Shown: positions 18,692-28,116, numbered from the stretch's first letter. The stretch: 64,000 nt of DNA from GCA-2718595 sp963935005 (GCA_963935005.1 CAWWAX010000001.1:55032-119031), one strand, 5' to 3'. The notes: generated by a model from the sequence alone, not told the origin. Numbers and translations: made by a program.

Positions 18692-21048
18692 CTAAACCTC
18701 ATCTCAAAACCGAAAGTCGGTAAAATAGGAAACATTGAAAATCCCCTGCGAGTCCATTTGGTGGTATCTACTGATGTGCTATCCTCATATGTATAGAAGT
18801 AAAAGAGAACATTCCTCCGATCATATACGTTGAGGACGTTTATATAAGGTGTTATGAGTCCCGCACCAAAAATATTTTTGAACTCTTTTCTTATACTAAG
18901 GTCCAAGCGATGGCGAACAGGATATCGTTCCCCATTCTTGGGACCGAGAAAAACGGTATTGCCACGATCATCAGGACTTAGCTTTCCATCTGAAACACGA
19001 TGGCTGAAGGAAGAGAACACTCCTACTGCTTCTGTAAAAGGCAGGCCAGTCCCGAAGTTCCATCGCAAACCTACTTGCGCAGAATCCCAAAAATCATGAT
19101 TTAAGACCACATCAACATCTATTCTCCTGTCGAAGATTGGAGGAAATTCAATTTCATCCGCGAACCCAACAGATCTGTAGTCAGGGAAAGTTCGTAATGC
19201 CTTCAACCAGCCCACTGTAATCCACCCTGTAGTGTTTCCCCTAAAACGTTGAGCGAACAAATCTACTCCGTAGGACCGCCCTCGACCCCTAAGGAAATCA
19301 TCCGCTGGATCATTAGGGTTCTCTCCAAAATTCTCCGTAATAACATCATCAAACTCTCGCAAATATCCTTCTAGAGAAAAAAGCCAGCTATTGCCTACTC
19401 TCCATTCCAATCCAAGTTGGCCCTGGTCTGATAGAACTCGTGGTACATCCGGGCCGCTCAAGACCCATATATCAATTCCAAGCGGCAAATCTTCATCTCT
19501 AACCGAATGTACAAATTGTGTATATCGTCCCATTGACGCCTTAAAGGCTAGTCTTCGTCCAACCAAAAACCTCTTAAAGGATAACCTGGGGGAAATCTCA
19601 TCCATTCTCTGAGCGTCTTTCCTGAGCCAAGTATCAAACCTAATCCCTGGCTCAATCACCCAGGAATTTGAAGGTCGCCATTGAAGCTGAGCATAGCTTG
19701 AGGTGCCAGTACCCGGGCCCCCTACTTTCCAGAATTGTGTTCCTCCACCTCTGATTGAATTCTGGTAATCCATTAAACGACCCTCAACACCGATCTTGGC
19801 GGTGACTCCGCGTTTCGGGCGACTTTCCCAATCCAAACCCATGGTGGTTTGAGAAATCTTTGAACTAAACTCTACATCTCCAAAATCAGGAAATTTGAGA
19901 TCGGTAGAGAATTTTGAATAACCCAATTTTACATCAACGGATCCACCACCCGAAGTTGGATGAGTCCAACTGCTTCCTATAAGTGCATTTCCAAAGTCCC
20001 AGTCTAAACTCAAAGGAAAAGAATCGGTATAATCTATCCCTAAAACGTCCGCACCTTTATATCCGGTGATGGTGAGTCTATCGCCTCCTTCTGTCCAGCC
20101 TTCAAAAACGAACTGGCCATCTTCCAGTCTGTACGGGATTTTGTCTGTAAGAAGATCAAAATAGGATCGTCTTCCTGAAACTCTCCAGCGAGCATCCCTG
20201 AGACCTAGTATATTCTTGACCTTTTTAGGTAAACTTCCTCCTAATGCACCCCTGGACATCAGCAAAGAAACAGCTCCCTGTGCCTCCAGTTGACCGTTTC
20301 CTGGGTCACTTTCTATGCTAAGCACAGAAGAAACCCTCCCGCCATACTCTGCTGGAAACCCCCCCGCACTAAGTTCAGCTCTCCGAACCATATCAGAGTT
20401 AAAAACGGAAACTAGCCCTCCTAGGTGGGCTGGATTAAAAATTGGGATCCCATCTAAAAGAATCAAATTCTGATCAGCCGATCCCCCGCGAACATTAAAT
20501 GATGCCGAAAAGTCTGATGTGCTTACTACTCCTGGAAGAACTTCCGCAACACGAATTGGATCTGGTTCAATAAATCCAGGAATAGTCTTGATGTCTGCTG
20601 CTTCGATAGCTCTAACGGTCAAACCAGCTTCTTCTTCGAATGCGATCTCAGCTGGCTCACGAGTTCCTTCTACAGTAAGGCCCTCTATCTCCAAAGCTTG
20701 GATTTGGAGCTCAATATCTATGATCCGAGTTTCCGTATCGCCCAACTGGAATTCCTGGATATAAGCCATAAAACCCAACCTCTGCACTTCCAGTCGGATG
20801 AGACCTCCAGGCAAATCTTCTAACTCAAAAAACCCGAGGTCGTCGGTAGTTGTTAACGCAACAATTACATCCGTATTAGCATTGACAACGCGAGCTAAAG
20901 CCCCATCCAATGTAGCGCCCTGTTCGTCTCTAACGCGTCCCATCAAGTGCCCCGTCTGAGCAACTACTATATCGGAGGCAGCAAGCGTGGAGAGAAACAC
21001 CAACGCCACAAATTTGATTGGTTTCACATATCTATTTTTTTCAATCAC
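18688..21048 (-). CDS. TonB-dependent outer-membrane receptor
   Basis: 786 residues. Order: signal peptide; carboxypeptidase-regulatory-like beta-sandwich (HLMGRVRDEQGATLDGALARV, about 32-115); plug domain with FNVRGGSADQNLILLDGIPIFNPAHLGG and PAEYGGRVSSVLSI (about 140-250); 22-strand barrel to the end, terminating in FGFEMRFR. No separate TonB-box could be identified. The start appears to be GTG at 21048, with only a weak ribosome site. Transported ligand is unknown; nothing in the neighbours names it. It forms an operon with the downstream lipoprotein gene. The regulatory-domain-plus-receptor layout is the Bacteroidota/Gemmatimonadota type. Confidence 0.92.
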   Translation of the reverse strand: MIEKNRYVKPIKFVALVFLSTLAASDIVVAQTGHLMGRVRDEQGATLDGALARVVNANTDVIVALTTTDDLGFFELEDLPGGLIRLEVQRLGFMAYIQEFQLGDTETRIIDIELQIQALEIEGLTVEGTREPAEIAFEEEAGLTVRAIEAADIKTIPGFIEPDPIRVAEVLPGVVSTSDFSASFNVRGGSADQNLILLDGIPIFNPAHLGGLVSVFNSDMVRRAELSAGGFPAEYGGRVSSVLSIESDPGNGQLEAQGAVSLLMSRGALGGSLPKKVKNILGLRDARWRVSGRRSYFDLLTDKIPYRLEDGQFVFEGWTEGGDRLTITGYKGADVLGIDYTDSFPLSLDWDFGNALIGSSWTHPTSGGGSVDVKLGYSKFSTDLKFPDFGDVEFSSKISQTTMGLDWESRPKRGVTAKIGVEGRLMDYQNSIRGGGTQFWKVGGPGTGTSSYAQLQWRPSNSWVIEPGIRFDTWLRKDAQRMDEISPRLSFKRFLVGRRLAFKASMGRYTQFVHSVRDEDLPLGIDIWVLSGPDVPRVLSDQGQLGLEWRVGNSWLFSLEGYLREFDDVITENFGENPNDPADDFLRGRGRSYGVDLFAQRFRGNTTGWITVGWLKALRTFPDYRSVGFADEIEFPPIFDRRIDVDVVLNHDFWDSAQVGLRWNFGTGLPFTEAVGVFSSFSHRVSDGKLSPDDRGNTVFLGPKNGERYPVRHRLDLSIRKEFKNIFGAGLITPYINVLNVYDRRNVLFYFYTYEDSTSVDTTKWTRRGFSMFPILPTFGFEMRFR

Positions 21049-21359
21049 AACGATTTCGTCTTTTTCCAGGCAACCAAAACGCCCAACACTCGATCAAATG
21101 TGTTGCAATTTTCATGCCCAATAAAGCAATAATCGATCAAATCTTGCAGTGCATATAATTTGTCAAAAAATAACTCATGACACCAGACAAGTTCCTTCTA
21201 TTCCTAGACACATAGACTGGACACTGTGGTATCTAGGATGTCTGACCACAGTCCTTCACATTTGCGACAGGAATTAGTAATCCCTAGATTTTTATGGCTG
21301 TCTTAACATTTCAGCTGGCTTTCGTAGGTTTTTATGTCCTTTTTCAAGGAGTTTAAATC
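21049..21359. other. 311-bp divergent intergenic region
   Basis: Separates the receptor operon (leftward) from the membrane-protein gene (rightward). No convincing coding frame. It holds a 9-bp direct repeat CGATCAAAT at 21091-21099 and 21134-21142, each followed shortly by TTGCA, on the receptor side, and an 8-bp inverted repeat at 21223-21252. An AAGGAG precedes ATG 21360. Promoters for both genes must be here, but no strong -35/-10 pair could be picked. Confidence 0.6.
21223..21252. promoter_or_regulatory. Inverted repeat, possible operator
   Basis: ACTGTGGT (21223-21230) and ACCACAGT (21245-21252) are exact reverse complements with a 14-base spacer. The position, about 110 bases upstream of the 21360 gene and 170 bases from the receptor start, would suit a regulator site for either direction. 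No T-run follows, so it is not a terminator. Confidence 0.4.
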
Positions 21360-21836
21360 ATGGTCGATCGTATAAAGCCAATCCTTTTCACTACCGTTGC
21401 CGTCTTTGTGGTCACCTACTCAGGAGTACGGTTTCTCTTTGCGCCTCAAATGGGTCCGGACTATGCTAGCAGTGCACCCTTTAGTCCAGAGCTAACGTCG
21501 CTTCTCGGGTCGTTAGTTTTTGTCCTTTTCTTCGACTATGCCATCGGCATGGTAGGCGACGTGATGAAAACAGCTATGGTCATAGCTCTCTCTCAAATCA
21601 TGATAGTTGATGTTTACTATGTGATTAACGGAGAAAGAGGAGTTGTGCCAGCTGTTATGAGTGCTGGTGTACTACTCGCTAGTTGGTTCGTGGCGGCGAA
21701 GACCTATACTCATTTCTCTGATAGTGAATCAGTCGAAGATTCTTCGCTTGAAACCATGGAAGAGCCTGATCCTGAGCCCTACTCTCCTCCAGTAGAGAAT
21801 CCTGGGGAACCAAACAGCTCATCTTTCCCATATTAG
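21360..21836 (+). CDS. Hypothetical four-helix membrane protein with acidic Pro-rich tail
   Basis: 158 residues. About four hydrophobic helices (residues about 8-27, 46-64, 69-88, 97-114) are followed by a 45-residue polar tail rich in Glu, Ser and Pro (from SDSESVEDSS to the end). AAGGAG precedes the ATG. No family recognised. It is monocistronic: a large hairpin terminator follows at 21891. The cytoplasmic or periplasmic tail looks disordered and may mediate protein contacts. The gene is probably real because of its ribosome site, membrane pattern and dedicated terminator. Confidence 0.65.
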   Translation: MVDRIKPILFTTVAVFVVTYSGVRFLFAPQMGPDYASSAPFSPELTSLLGSLVFVLFFDYAIGMVGDVMKTAMVIALSQIMIVDVYYVINGERGVVPAVMSAGVLLASWFVAAKTYTHFSDSESVEDSSLETMEEPDPEPYSPPVENPGEPNSSSFPY

Positions 21837-21890
21837 AAAAGAGCTGATAACGGTTAAAAACTGGGGAGTATATGAATGATTTCCCTATGT

Positions 21891-21933
21891 AAAAGTGGGA
21901 GATGACCTTTTTCTAAGGCCATTTCCCACTTTT
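21891..21933. terminator. Bidirectional rho-independent terminator
   Basis: A 17-base arm (21891-21907) pairs with 21917-21933 through 15 Watson-Crick and two G-U pairs, loop TTTTTCTAA, with AAAA at the left foot and TTTT plus a T-rich run at the right. It lies between the convergent genes ending at 21836 and 21982 and can serve both. Confidence 0.85.
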
Positions 21934-21981
21934 CATTTTCTAACAACTCATTGGACCAGACTACTCAATAAACCGAATTCT

Positions 21982-23838
21982 TCACCATCCTACTGCATAT
22001 GCGGCGCGACGAGGATCCGCTCCAGCCATAAATGTTCCCAAATTGGTATTCTTCAAAATCGCTTGAATACTTCCCAATGAGTATGATGGAGCCAATTCAA
22101 CATTATGCCCCAAGTCCTGTAAACCCTGTAAATGCTCTACTGAAATTCTGTCTTCAATTCTCACAGTGATTTCAGAACCAGCTCTATAAAAATTGGGTGC
22201 CGCGAATAGACTAAAGCGTGGAGCCTCTATAGCCTCTTGCACAGGCATTCCTAGATCGAGAACGTTAACTAGTACCTGAAATTGTGTTTGCCCGATCGTT
22301 TCGCCACCTGGAGTTCCTAGAGCCAGGACGAATTCACCATCCTTAAGTACAACAACTGGTGAATTATTTAGAATAGGAACCTGTCCTCCTCTGGCATAAT
22401 TAACATGTCCAGCGTAAGGGGAAGTAGAACCTATGCGTGTTCCATTGTTAAAAGTGATACCAGTATTTCCAACCACAACTCCTGTCCCAAAAGAACCGCC
22501 ATGCGTCGGTGTACATGCTACAATATTACCCTCTTTGTCCATGATAGAAAAACTGGTAGTACTCCCTGGATGACTGACCTCCCTATCTGAACCCATTTGC
22601 AAGTTTCTCCCTGCATTCCAAAATTCATTGGGAGCTTCATCATGACCATCAGGCTTGCCTGCCATCGGATACGTCATGCTCCTAGCTTCCGAAATCAGAT
22701 CACTCCGAAGAGAAAGGTAGTTTTCATCCAGCATGCCCTCGATCGGAACAGAGAAGTGTTTGGGGTCGGCAACGTACTGGTAAATGTCAGATTTGGCCAC
22801 TTGAATTGCTTCGATCATTAGATGAGTGAGAAGAGAACTCCCAGCTCCAAGTGCTTTTATATCAAACCTTTCGATGAGTTTCATCTGCATCAATACTTCC
22901 ATTCCGCCCCGGGATGTCGGAGGAGAGGAATAAATGTCATACCCTCTGTATTTCACATGAAGAGGACTGCCCCATATGGGAGCAAACTGCTCAAAATCTT
23001 CCTTAGTAAATAATCCTCCCTCTTCCTCATAAAATCGAGTGAATTCATCTGCAATATCACCCCTATAAAATCGATCGAAAGCGGCATCTAGTGCCTCAGC
23101 ACGACTCTTGCCCCCACTGAATGCCGTTTTTTCTGCTTCCATCAATTTTCGAAATGTGGATGCTAACTCTGGCATCCTGAAAATCTCTCCAACCTCAGGT
23201 ATTTCATTTCCTGGTAGAAATATTTGAGCGCTGGAAGGATAGCTCCTGAACAAATCCTGTTGAGATGTTATAGCTTGGACTACTGAGGCTTCTATTGGAT
23301 GACCATTTTCTGCGTATTCCACAGCCGGAATTAATACCTCGGATAAGCTCATGGTACCGTACTCTTTAAGCATTGATATCCAACCCCCCAACAAACCAGG
23401 GACCACACCAGCATAGATCCCTTTGTTGAGCTCTTCTGCTGCCCGTTCACTCGCCACCAAAGCTTTAGGAGCGGCACCTGTAGCGCTTAGAGAATGAACG
23501 TCTCCAGATGTTTTGTCGAAATAGGTAAGAAAGCCATTTCCTCCTGCACCCGACATCTGAGGTCGGACAACGTTTAGTGTCGCTAGCACTGCCACTGATG
23601 CATCTATTGCGTTACCACCAGCCATGAGGATTCGTAATCCTGCCATCGACGCCAAGGGATGGCCAGCTGTCACCAAACCATTGACTCCAGAAACTGCTGG
23701 ACGGTGACTCGTCTTTCCTTCACTCATTTGTAATGGGTAAGCATTTTCTTGTGCCGTGATTAGATCAACGTTGGAGAACATCAGGTTCATATAGACAATA
23801 AAACCTACAAAAACTGTTCTAAGAATAAATAGACTCAT
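21982..23838 (-). CDS. ggt: Gamma-glutamyltransferase (N-terminal nucleophile hydrolase)
   Basis: 618-residue precursor with signal peptide, periplasmic. Family marks: GLVTAGHPLASMAGLRILMAGGNAIDA, ATGAAPKA, YSSPPTSRGGMEVLM and, at the autoprocessing site, GSTTSFSIMDKEGN, where Thr427 becomes the N-terminal nucleophile of the small subunit. GGNGFLTYFDK and the GTRIGSTSPY segment are also typical. It cleaves gamma-glutamyl amides such as glutathione and transfers or hydrolyses the glutamyl group. AGGA lies six to seven bases before ATG. A second, only distantly similar copy is at 57.4-59.2 kb. Confidence 0.93.
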   Translation of the reverse strand: MSLFILRTVFVGFIVYMNLMFSNVDLITAQENAYPLQMSEGKTSHRPAVSGVNGLVTAGHPLASMAGLRILMAGGNAIDASVAVLATLNVVRPQMSGAGGNGFLTYFDKTSGDVHSLSATGAAPKALVASERAAEELNKGIYAGVVPGLLGGWISMLKEYGTMSLSEVLIPAVEYAENGHPIEASVVQAITSQQDLFRSYPSSAQIFLPGNEIPEVGEIFRMPELASTFRKLMEAEKTAFSGGKSRAEALDAAFDRFYRGDIADEFTRFYEEEGGLFTKEDFEQFAPIWGSPLHVKYRGYDIYSSPPTSRGGMEVLMQMKLIERFDIKALGAGSSLLTHLMIEAIQVAKSDIYQYVADPKHFSVPIEGMLDENYLSLRSDLISEARSMTYPMAGKPDGHDEAPNEFWNAGRNLQMGSDREVSHPGSTTSFSIMDKEGNIVACTPTHGGSFGTGVVVGNTGITFNNGTRIGSTSPYAGHVNYARGGQVPILNNSPVVVLKDGEFVLALGTPGGETIGQTQFQVLVNVLDLGMPVQEAIEAPRFSLFAAPNFYRAGSEITVRIEDRISVEHLQGLQDLGHNVELAPSYSLGSIQAILKNTNLGTFMAGADPRRAAYAVGW

Positions 23839-24011
23839 TTTACATCCTGATTCAAATTTCTAAGTAATCTCATGATACAAAAGAAATAACATCTTTCTGG
23901 ACTTCACGCTTCGATTAAGCTAGCAATCTAAACAAAGTAGCCACCTTGATATACTATTCTTAGTAAAGCAATCTAACCCTGAAACTTACTATGCTGGATT
24001 AAAGACCTTCT

Positions 24012-24650
24012 ATGTATACCGTAAAAGAGATCTACTATACACTACAAGGGGAAGGCAGGCATACTGGACGCCCTGCAGTGTTTCTTCGATTTTCTGGATG
24101 CAACCTCTGGACTGGGCGGGAAAAAGACAGAAGTAAAGCTACCTGCCAGTTTTGTGACACAGACTTCGTGGGGGTAGATGGACCAGGAGGAGGCAAATAC
24201 AAAGACCCTTTGTCATTATCAGAGGCTGTCGAGAAAACCTGGACGGACGCGGTTGAATTCGATCGAAATAGATACGTTGTTTGTACGGGAGGGGAACCAC
24301 TTCTGCAGCTGGACTCTCCAGCCATTGAAGCACTTCACGAAAAAGGATTTAAAGTAGCAGTTGAGACGAATGGAACTATAAGCCTACCCAAGGGAATCGA
24401 CTGGACTTGTGTCAGCCCAAAAGCAAATACAAAGCTCACTGTCAGAGCTGGGGAAGAGCTCAAATTTGTATTTCCCCAAAAGGATGCTAACCCGAGTCAG
24501 TTTGAAAATTTATCTTTCGACCACTTTTCATTACAACCTATGGATGGTCCTGATCTAGCGGCCAACACAGCTAAGGCAATCGCATACTCCCTGAGAAATC
24601 CCAGATGGACTCTGAGCATTCAAACCCATAAGATCCTCGGAATAGAATAG
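24012..24650 (+). CDS. queE: 7-carboxy-7-deazaguanine synthase (radical SAM)
   Basis: 212 residues, complete. The radical-SAM iron-sulfur ligands are C30, C45 and C48 (CX14CX2C, a spacing known for one QueE type). YYTLQGEGRHTGRPAVFLRFSGCNLW, CDTDF and VCTGGEPLLQLD are diagnostic. It converts 6-carboxytetrahydropterin to 7-carboxy-7-deazaguanine in the queuosine pathway. No other queuosine genes (queC, queD, queF) are in the window, and no preQ1 riboswitch was recognised upstream. The ribosome site is weak. The flanking genes are unrelated. Confidence 0.96.
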   Translation: MYTVKEIYYTLQGEGRHTGRPAVFLRFSGCNLWTGREKDRSKATCQFCDTDFVGVDGPGGGKYKDPLSLSEAVEKTWTDAVEFDRNRYVVCTGGEPLLQLDSPAIEALHEKGFKVAVETNGTISLPKGIDWTCVSPKANTKLTVRAGEELKFVFPQKDANPSQFENLSFDHFSLQPMDGPDLAANTAKAIAYSLRNPRWTLSIQTHKILGIE

Positions 24651-24745
24651 AAACTAGTTAAACTAACAGAGCCTTGACCTTTTACTTGATCTGATGGTAT
24701 TTGTTTTCCAGATGGCCAAGAAACCTTAACGGAGATTCAAGACCA

Positions 24746-26080
24746 GTGAAACCTAGACGATTTATTGCTTACACAGCCCACACACTAAGATCATTTCTCT
24801 ATCTTACACTTCTCTGGTCTTTCTTTACAACGAACAATGCCTCAGCACAATCAGACCAAGTGACCGTGATCAAGGCAGACAAAGTCATCATCGGTGACGG
24901 TACAACAATGAATTCCGTATCTCTAGTTGTCATCGGTGATAAAATTTCTGAAGTAGGACCTTCCGCATCAATAGAAATTCCTTCAGGTGCAAATGTCATA
25001 GATCTATCAAATCACACGTTACTACCAGGCCTTATGGACATGCACACGCACATCAACTCTTCGGACCATGACGGTGGAGACATGTCTGTCCTCCGTGAAC
25101 ATGGGGCACATGGAGCCATCTACGGTGTTGTAAATGCTGAAAAAACCTTACAGGCTGGATTTACCACCATCCGCAACGCTGGAGCACTTCACTACGCAGA
25201 CGTAGCCCTGCGTGACCTGATAGCCCAAGGGATCGTTCCAGGTCCGCGCATGTATGTTGCTGCTGCATCCCTAGGAATTACTGGCGGACATTCTGACGTC
25301 AACGGGTGGAGTCCTTTAATAGACATCCCCGGCACTGGAATGGTAGTTGATGGACCTGATAATCTACGAATGGCTGTTAGAACTTTGGCAAAATTTGGGG
25401 CGGACCATATCAAGATTGTAGCAACTGGTGGAATCCTATCGTCGGGAGATGCCGTAGACCATCCCCAGTACAGCGATGAAGAACTCCGTGCCGTTGTTGA
25501 GGAAGCAGATAGACTAGGTCGCAAAGTCATCGCCCATGCTCATGGAGCGGAAGGACTAAAAGCAGCTGTCCGAGCTGGCGTTGCGTCTATAGAACACGGC
25601 AGCCTAGTAGATGATGAAGGTATCGAACTAATGAAGGAAAAGGGGGCTTTCATAGTCCCAACGCTTTTGATACTGGATGAAATCATCGAGTTTGGAGAAG
25701 AACGCGGTATCCCAGACTATTCCATCCAAAAAGCCATAGAGATGTCTGCTTTGAGAGAAACAGCACTGAGAAAAGCCTATCAAGAAGGAGTCCGTTTCGC
25801 ATTCGGGACTGACGCTTCTGGCAATTTACACGGACGCAATGCACAAGAATTCAAAGTTATGATTGAAACTCTTGGAGCCACCCCGATGCAAGTCATTCAA
25901 AATGCCACCTCTGACGCAGCAGAACTACTCGGAATACTCGATCAGGTTGGCACTTTAGAGGCAGGAAAATGGGCCGACCTAATAGCTGTACCAGGAAATC
26001 CTTTGGATGATATAACCCTGCTTGAAACAGTGAGTTTTGTGATGAAAGCTGGAACAATACACAAACATATGGACAACTAG
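24746..26080 (+). CDS. Secreted metal-dependent amidohydrolase (imidazolonepropionase/prolidase-like)
   Basis: 444 residues from GTG 24746 (GGAG ten bases upstream); the frame also runs back to a TTG at 24701, but the GTG start gives the better signal peptide (hydrophobic about 16-30, cleavage near NASAQ). Amidohydrolase metal ligands: MDMHTH (H100, H102), DHIKIVATGG (K223), AHAHG (H264, H266), SIEHG (H284) and GTDASG (D356). This subgroup includes Xaa-Pro dipeptidases and related carboxypeptidases. The gene is separated by three bases from the next gene, a tandem VOC protein, and they probably form an operon. Confidence 0.9.
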   Translation: MKPRRFIAYTAHTLRSFLYLTLLWSFFTTNNASAQSDQVTVIKADKVIIGDGTTMNSVSLVVIGDKISEVGPSASIEIPSGANVIDLSNHTLLPGLMDMHTHINSSDHDGGDMSVLREHGAHGAIYGVVNAEKTLQAGFTTIRNAGALHYADVALRDLIAQGIVPGPRMYVAAASLGITGGHSDVNGWSPLIDIPGTGMVVDGPDNLRMAVRTLAKFGADHIKIVATGGILSSGDAVDHPQYSDEELRAVVEEADRLGRKVIAHAHGAEGLKAAVRAGVASIEHGSLVDDEGIELMKEKGAFIVPTLLILDEIIEFGEERGIPDYSIQKAIEMSALRETALRKAYQEGVRFAFGTDASGNLHGRNAQEFKVMIETLGATPMQVIQNATSDAAELLGILDQVGTLEAGKWADLIAVPGNPLDDITLLETVSFVMKAGTIHKHMDN

Positions 26081-26083
26081 ACT

Positions 26084-26977
26084 ATGGCTATACTTAGAGT
26101 GCAACATATAGGAATGGTGGTCAAAGATCTCCACGCTTCATGTGCCCAATTCAGAAACGCCTTAGGTCTTGAAGCTATCGATTTTCGAGATGACCAAGGT
26201 CAGGGGATGCAATTAGATGCAAGGATACTACTAGGCAACGAATGTTGGTTGCACTTGGTCGAAAACTGGAATCCCGAATCCAGAGTGAATCAGTTTCTCC
26301 AAGAGAAAGGGGAAGGTCTCGAGCACATATCCCTAGAAACTGACGATATCGAAGGAGATGTTGAACACCTTAGAAAAATTGGTATCCCTATCTGGGAAGA
26401 CACAATTTTTGACGCTAACGATGGATATGAAGCTTTTGTATTTCCAGACCAACTACCTGGACTGACCATCGAACTTATTCAGTCCCACGATCGCAGTTGG
26501 TTTTATCCGCCAGAGTCAGTCGACGCAGCTGTCAGTGAAACCCTTGAGATAACCAAACTCCAGCATATCGGATTATGCGTAAATAACCTAAACCAAGCCT
26601 GTGATCGCTTTGAGAAACTTTTCGGGCTTAAAGCACAGGATCTCAGGGATGACCAAGGTCAAGGCATGCAATTAGACGCCAGGATACTCCTCCCAAATCA
26701 ATGCTGGCTGCATTTGGTCGAAAACTGGAATCCCGAATCCAGAGTGAATCGCTTTCTCCAAGAAAGAGGCGAAGGCATGGATCATATTGCTCTGCGAACC
26801 AAAGATATCCATCACGATATTGACCACTTGAGAGAGAATGGTATTCCTATTTTTGAGGATCGCATCCTAGACGCCAATGACGGATATGAAGCTTTTGTAT
26901 ATCCTGATGAACTTCCAGGCATGACAGCTGAACTCATCCAACCCCATGCTCATAGCTGGACCTATCCGGACTCGTAA
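26084..26977 (+). CDS. Two-domain VOC (glyoxalase/bleomycin-resistance superfamily) protein
   Basis: 297 residues made of two nearly identical VOC domains (about 1-140 and 152-292). Each contains QHIG..V.., FRDDQGQGMQLDARILL-type and WLHLVENWNPESRVN segments, EHISL/DHIAL and a terminal IELIQ/AELIQ Glu, as in methylmalonyl-CoA epimerase or glyoxalase I-like proteins. The domains share long stretches at DNA level, including an exact 37-base match. Metal-ligand His and Glu positions are retained in both halves. Cytosolic, no signal. Starts three bases after the amidohydrolase stop, so it is likely co-transcribed. Substrate unknown. Confidence 0.88.
   Translation: MAILRVQHIGMVVKDLHASCAQFRNALGLEAIDFRDDQGQGMQLDARILLGNECWLHLVENWNPESRVNQFLQEKGEGLEHISLETDDIEGDVEHLRKIGIPIWEDTIFDANDGYEAFVFPDQLPGLTIELIQSHDRSWFYPPESVDAAVSETLEITKLQHIGLCVNNLNQACDRFEKLFGLKAQDLRDDQGQGMQLDARILLPNQCWLHLVENWNPESRVNRFLQERGEGMDHIALRTKDIHHDIDHLRENGIPIFEDRILDANDGYEAFVYPDELPGMTAELIQPHAHSWTYPDS
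26255..26291 (+). repeat. First copy of 37-bp exact repeat in VOC gene
   Basis: Identical to 26714-26750, spaced exactly 153 codons. The repeat encodes the LVENWNPESRVN segment of each VOC domain and points to a recent tandem duplication or gene conversion. Confidence 0.95.
26714..26750 (+). repeat. Second copy of 37-bp exact repeat in VOC gene
   Basis: Identical to 26255-26291. The neighbouring sequences of the two domains also match over shorter runs, for example GATGACCAAGGTCA and ATGCAATTAGA. Confidence 0.95.
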
Positions 26978-27017
26978 GTTTATTCAAAAATATTCTCCTG
27001 AAACAGAAAGTCACAAA

Positions 27018-28109
27018 ATGAGAACTACCACTGGAATTTTAAGACGAATTCAAGGAGTAGAATCAAGTTCTCGAAGCATCGTGTTGATCTCTAGAAACAC
27101 CCTCATTTTATGTTTCGTGATCTTATCAGGGTGTGGAGATAGCCAAGATCCAATTAAACCTTCTCTCTCCAAAGATTTAATCCCATGTATAGAGGCTTCA
27201 GGTGTATGTTCTCAATCAGTTCAATTGGGGCTGCAATCATTCCTTCCGATATTGAGAACACACTCCTTAGACAGAGGGGACCCACAAGTTCAGACCGCCA
27301 TCATCATAGTCCACGGAACGACAAGAAATCATTCTTCAAATTTCAAAACGATGATCTTAGCAGTCCAGCAGAAGGATCCATCCCTAAACGAAACAATTGT
27401 CATAGCACCTAAGTTTCAAATAGCAGAAGACAGTCCCACTGCTAACGAACCATTTTGGACCAACAGTGGATGGAAAAAAGGGCACCTCTCTGTCACCGAC
27501 AGCAAACCTAGGCCACGGGTTAGTTCATACACCGCTATTGAGAAAATCATAGAGATCTTGAGCGTAAAGGCTAGATTTCCTGAATTAAGAGAAGTCATTG
27601 TGACTGGGCATTCGGCCGGGGGACAAGTTGCACACAGATTTGCTGCGGGCAGTCGGGCAGAAGAAATCTTTGAACATATCAACATCCGCTATATTGTGGC
27701 CAATCCCTCTACCTATCTATACCTCGGACCAGAGCGTCTTATCGATGGAAATTTTAGCTCACCGATACGCTCAGAATGCCCAGAATACGACTATTGGCAT
27801 TATGGCCTGCAGGATCTTAACACTTACATGCGATCCATAAGTCGAGAAAAAATTAAAGACAACTTAGTCGCCAGGAACGTTACCATCCTGATCGGAGATC
27901 AAGACGTGGGCTCTTACCAGTTAGACGTGTCCTGTGGTGCCAACTTACAAGGCGAAACCCGATTTTCCAGAGGCCAGAACCTGATTAGTTACATGGATTC
28001 ACTCTTCCCGGCCAACAACCACACTCAAAAGGTCGTTTCGGGCGTATCTCACTCAGGAAAAGGTATGTACACCTCACCCGAAGGAATATCTGTACTGTTC
28101 CCATCTTGA
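27018..28109 (+). CDS. Alpha/beta-hydrolase lipoprotein
   Basis: 363 residues from ATG 27018 (the open frame begins earlier, at 26946, overlapping the previous gene, but without a ribosome site). It has a lipoprotein signal ending ILSGCGDSQ. Alpha/beta-hydrolase features are IIIVHGTTRNHSSNF (oxyanion region) and VTGHSAGGQVAHRFA with nucleophile Ser199. A late His in VSGVSHSGKGMY could complete the triad. Extracytoplasmic esterase or amidase; substrate unknown. It follows the VOC gene in the same direction and is convergent with the NHL propeller lipoprotein gene. Confidence 0.78.
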   Translation: MRTTTGILRRIQGVESSSRSIVLISRNTLILCFVILSGCGDSQDPIKPSLSKDLIPCIEASGVCSQSVQLGLQSFLPILRTHSLDRGDPQVQTAIIIVHGTTRNHSSNFKTMILAVQQKDPSLNETIVIAPKFQIAEDSPTANEPFWTNSGWKKGHLSVTDSKPRPRVSSYTAIEKIIEILSVKARFPELREVIVTGHSAGGQVAHRFAAGSRAEEIFEHINIRYIVANPSTYLYLGPERLIDGNFSSPIRSECPEYDYWHYGLQDLNTYMRSISREKIKDNLVARNVTILIGDQDVGSYQLDVSCGANLQGETRFSRGQNLISYMDSLFPANNHTQKVVSGVSHSGKGMYTSPEGISVLFPS

Positions 28110-28116
28110 TTATCTA

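Noticed and set aside
23900..24011. preQ1 riboswitch ahead of queE
   Set aside because: No aptamer-like hairpin plus A-rich tail could be recognised in this stretch.
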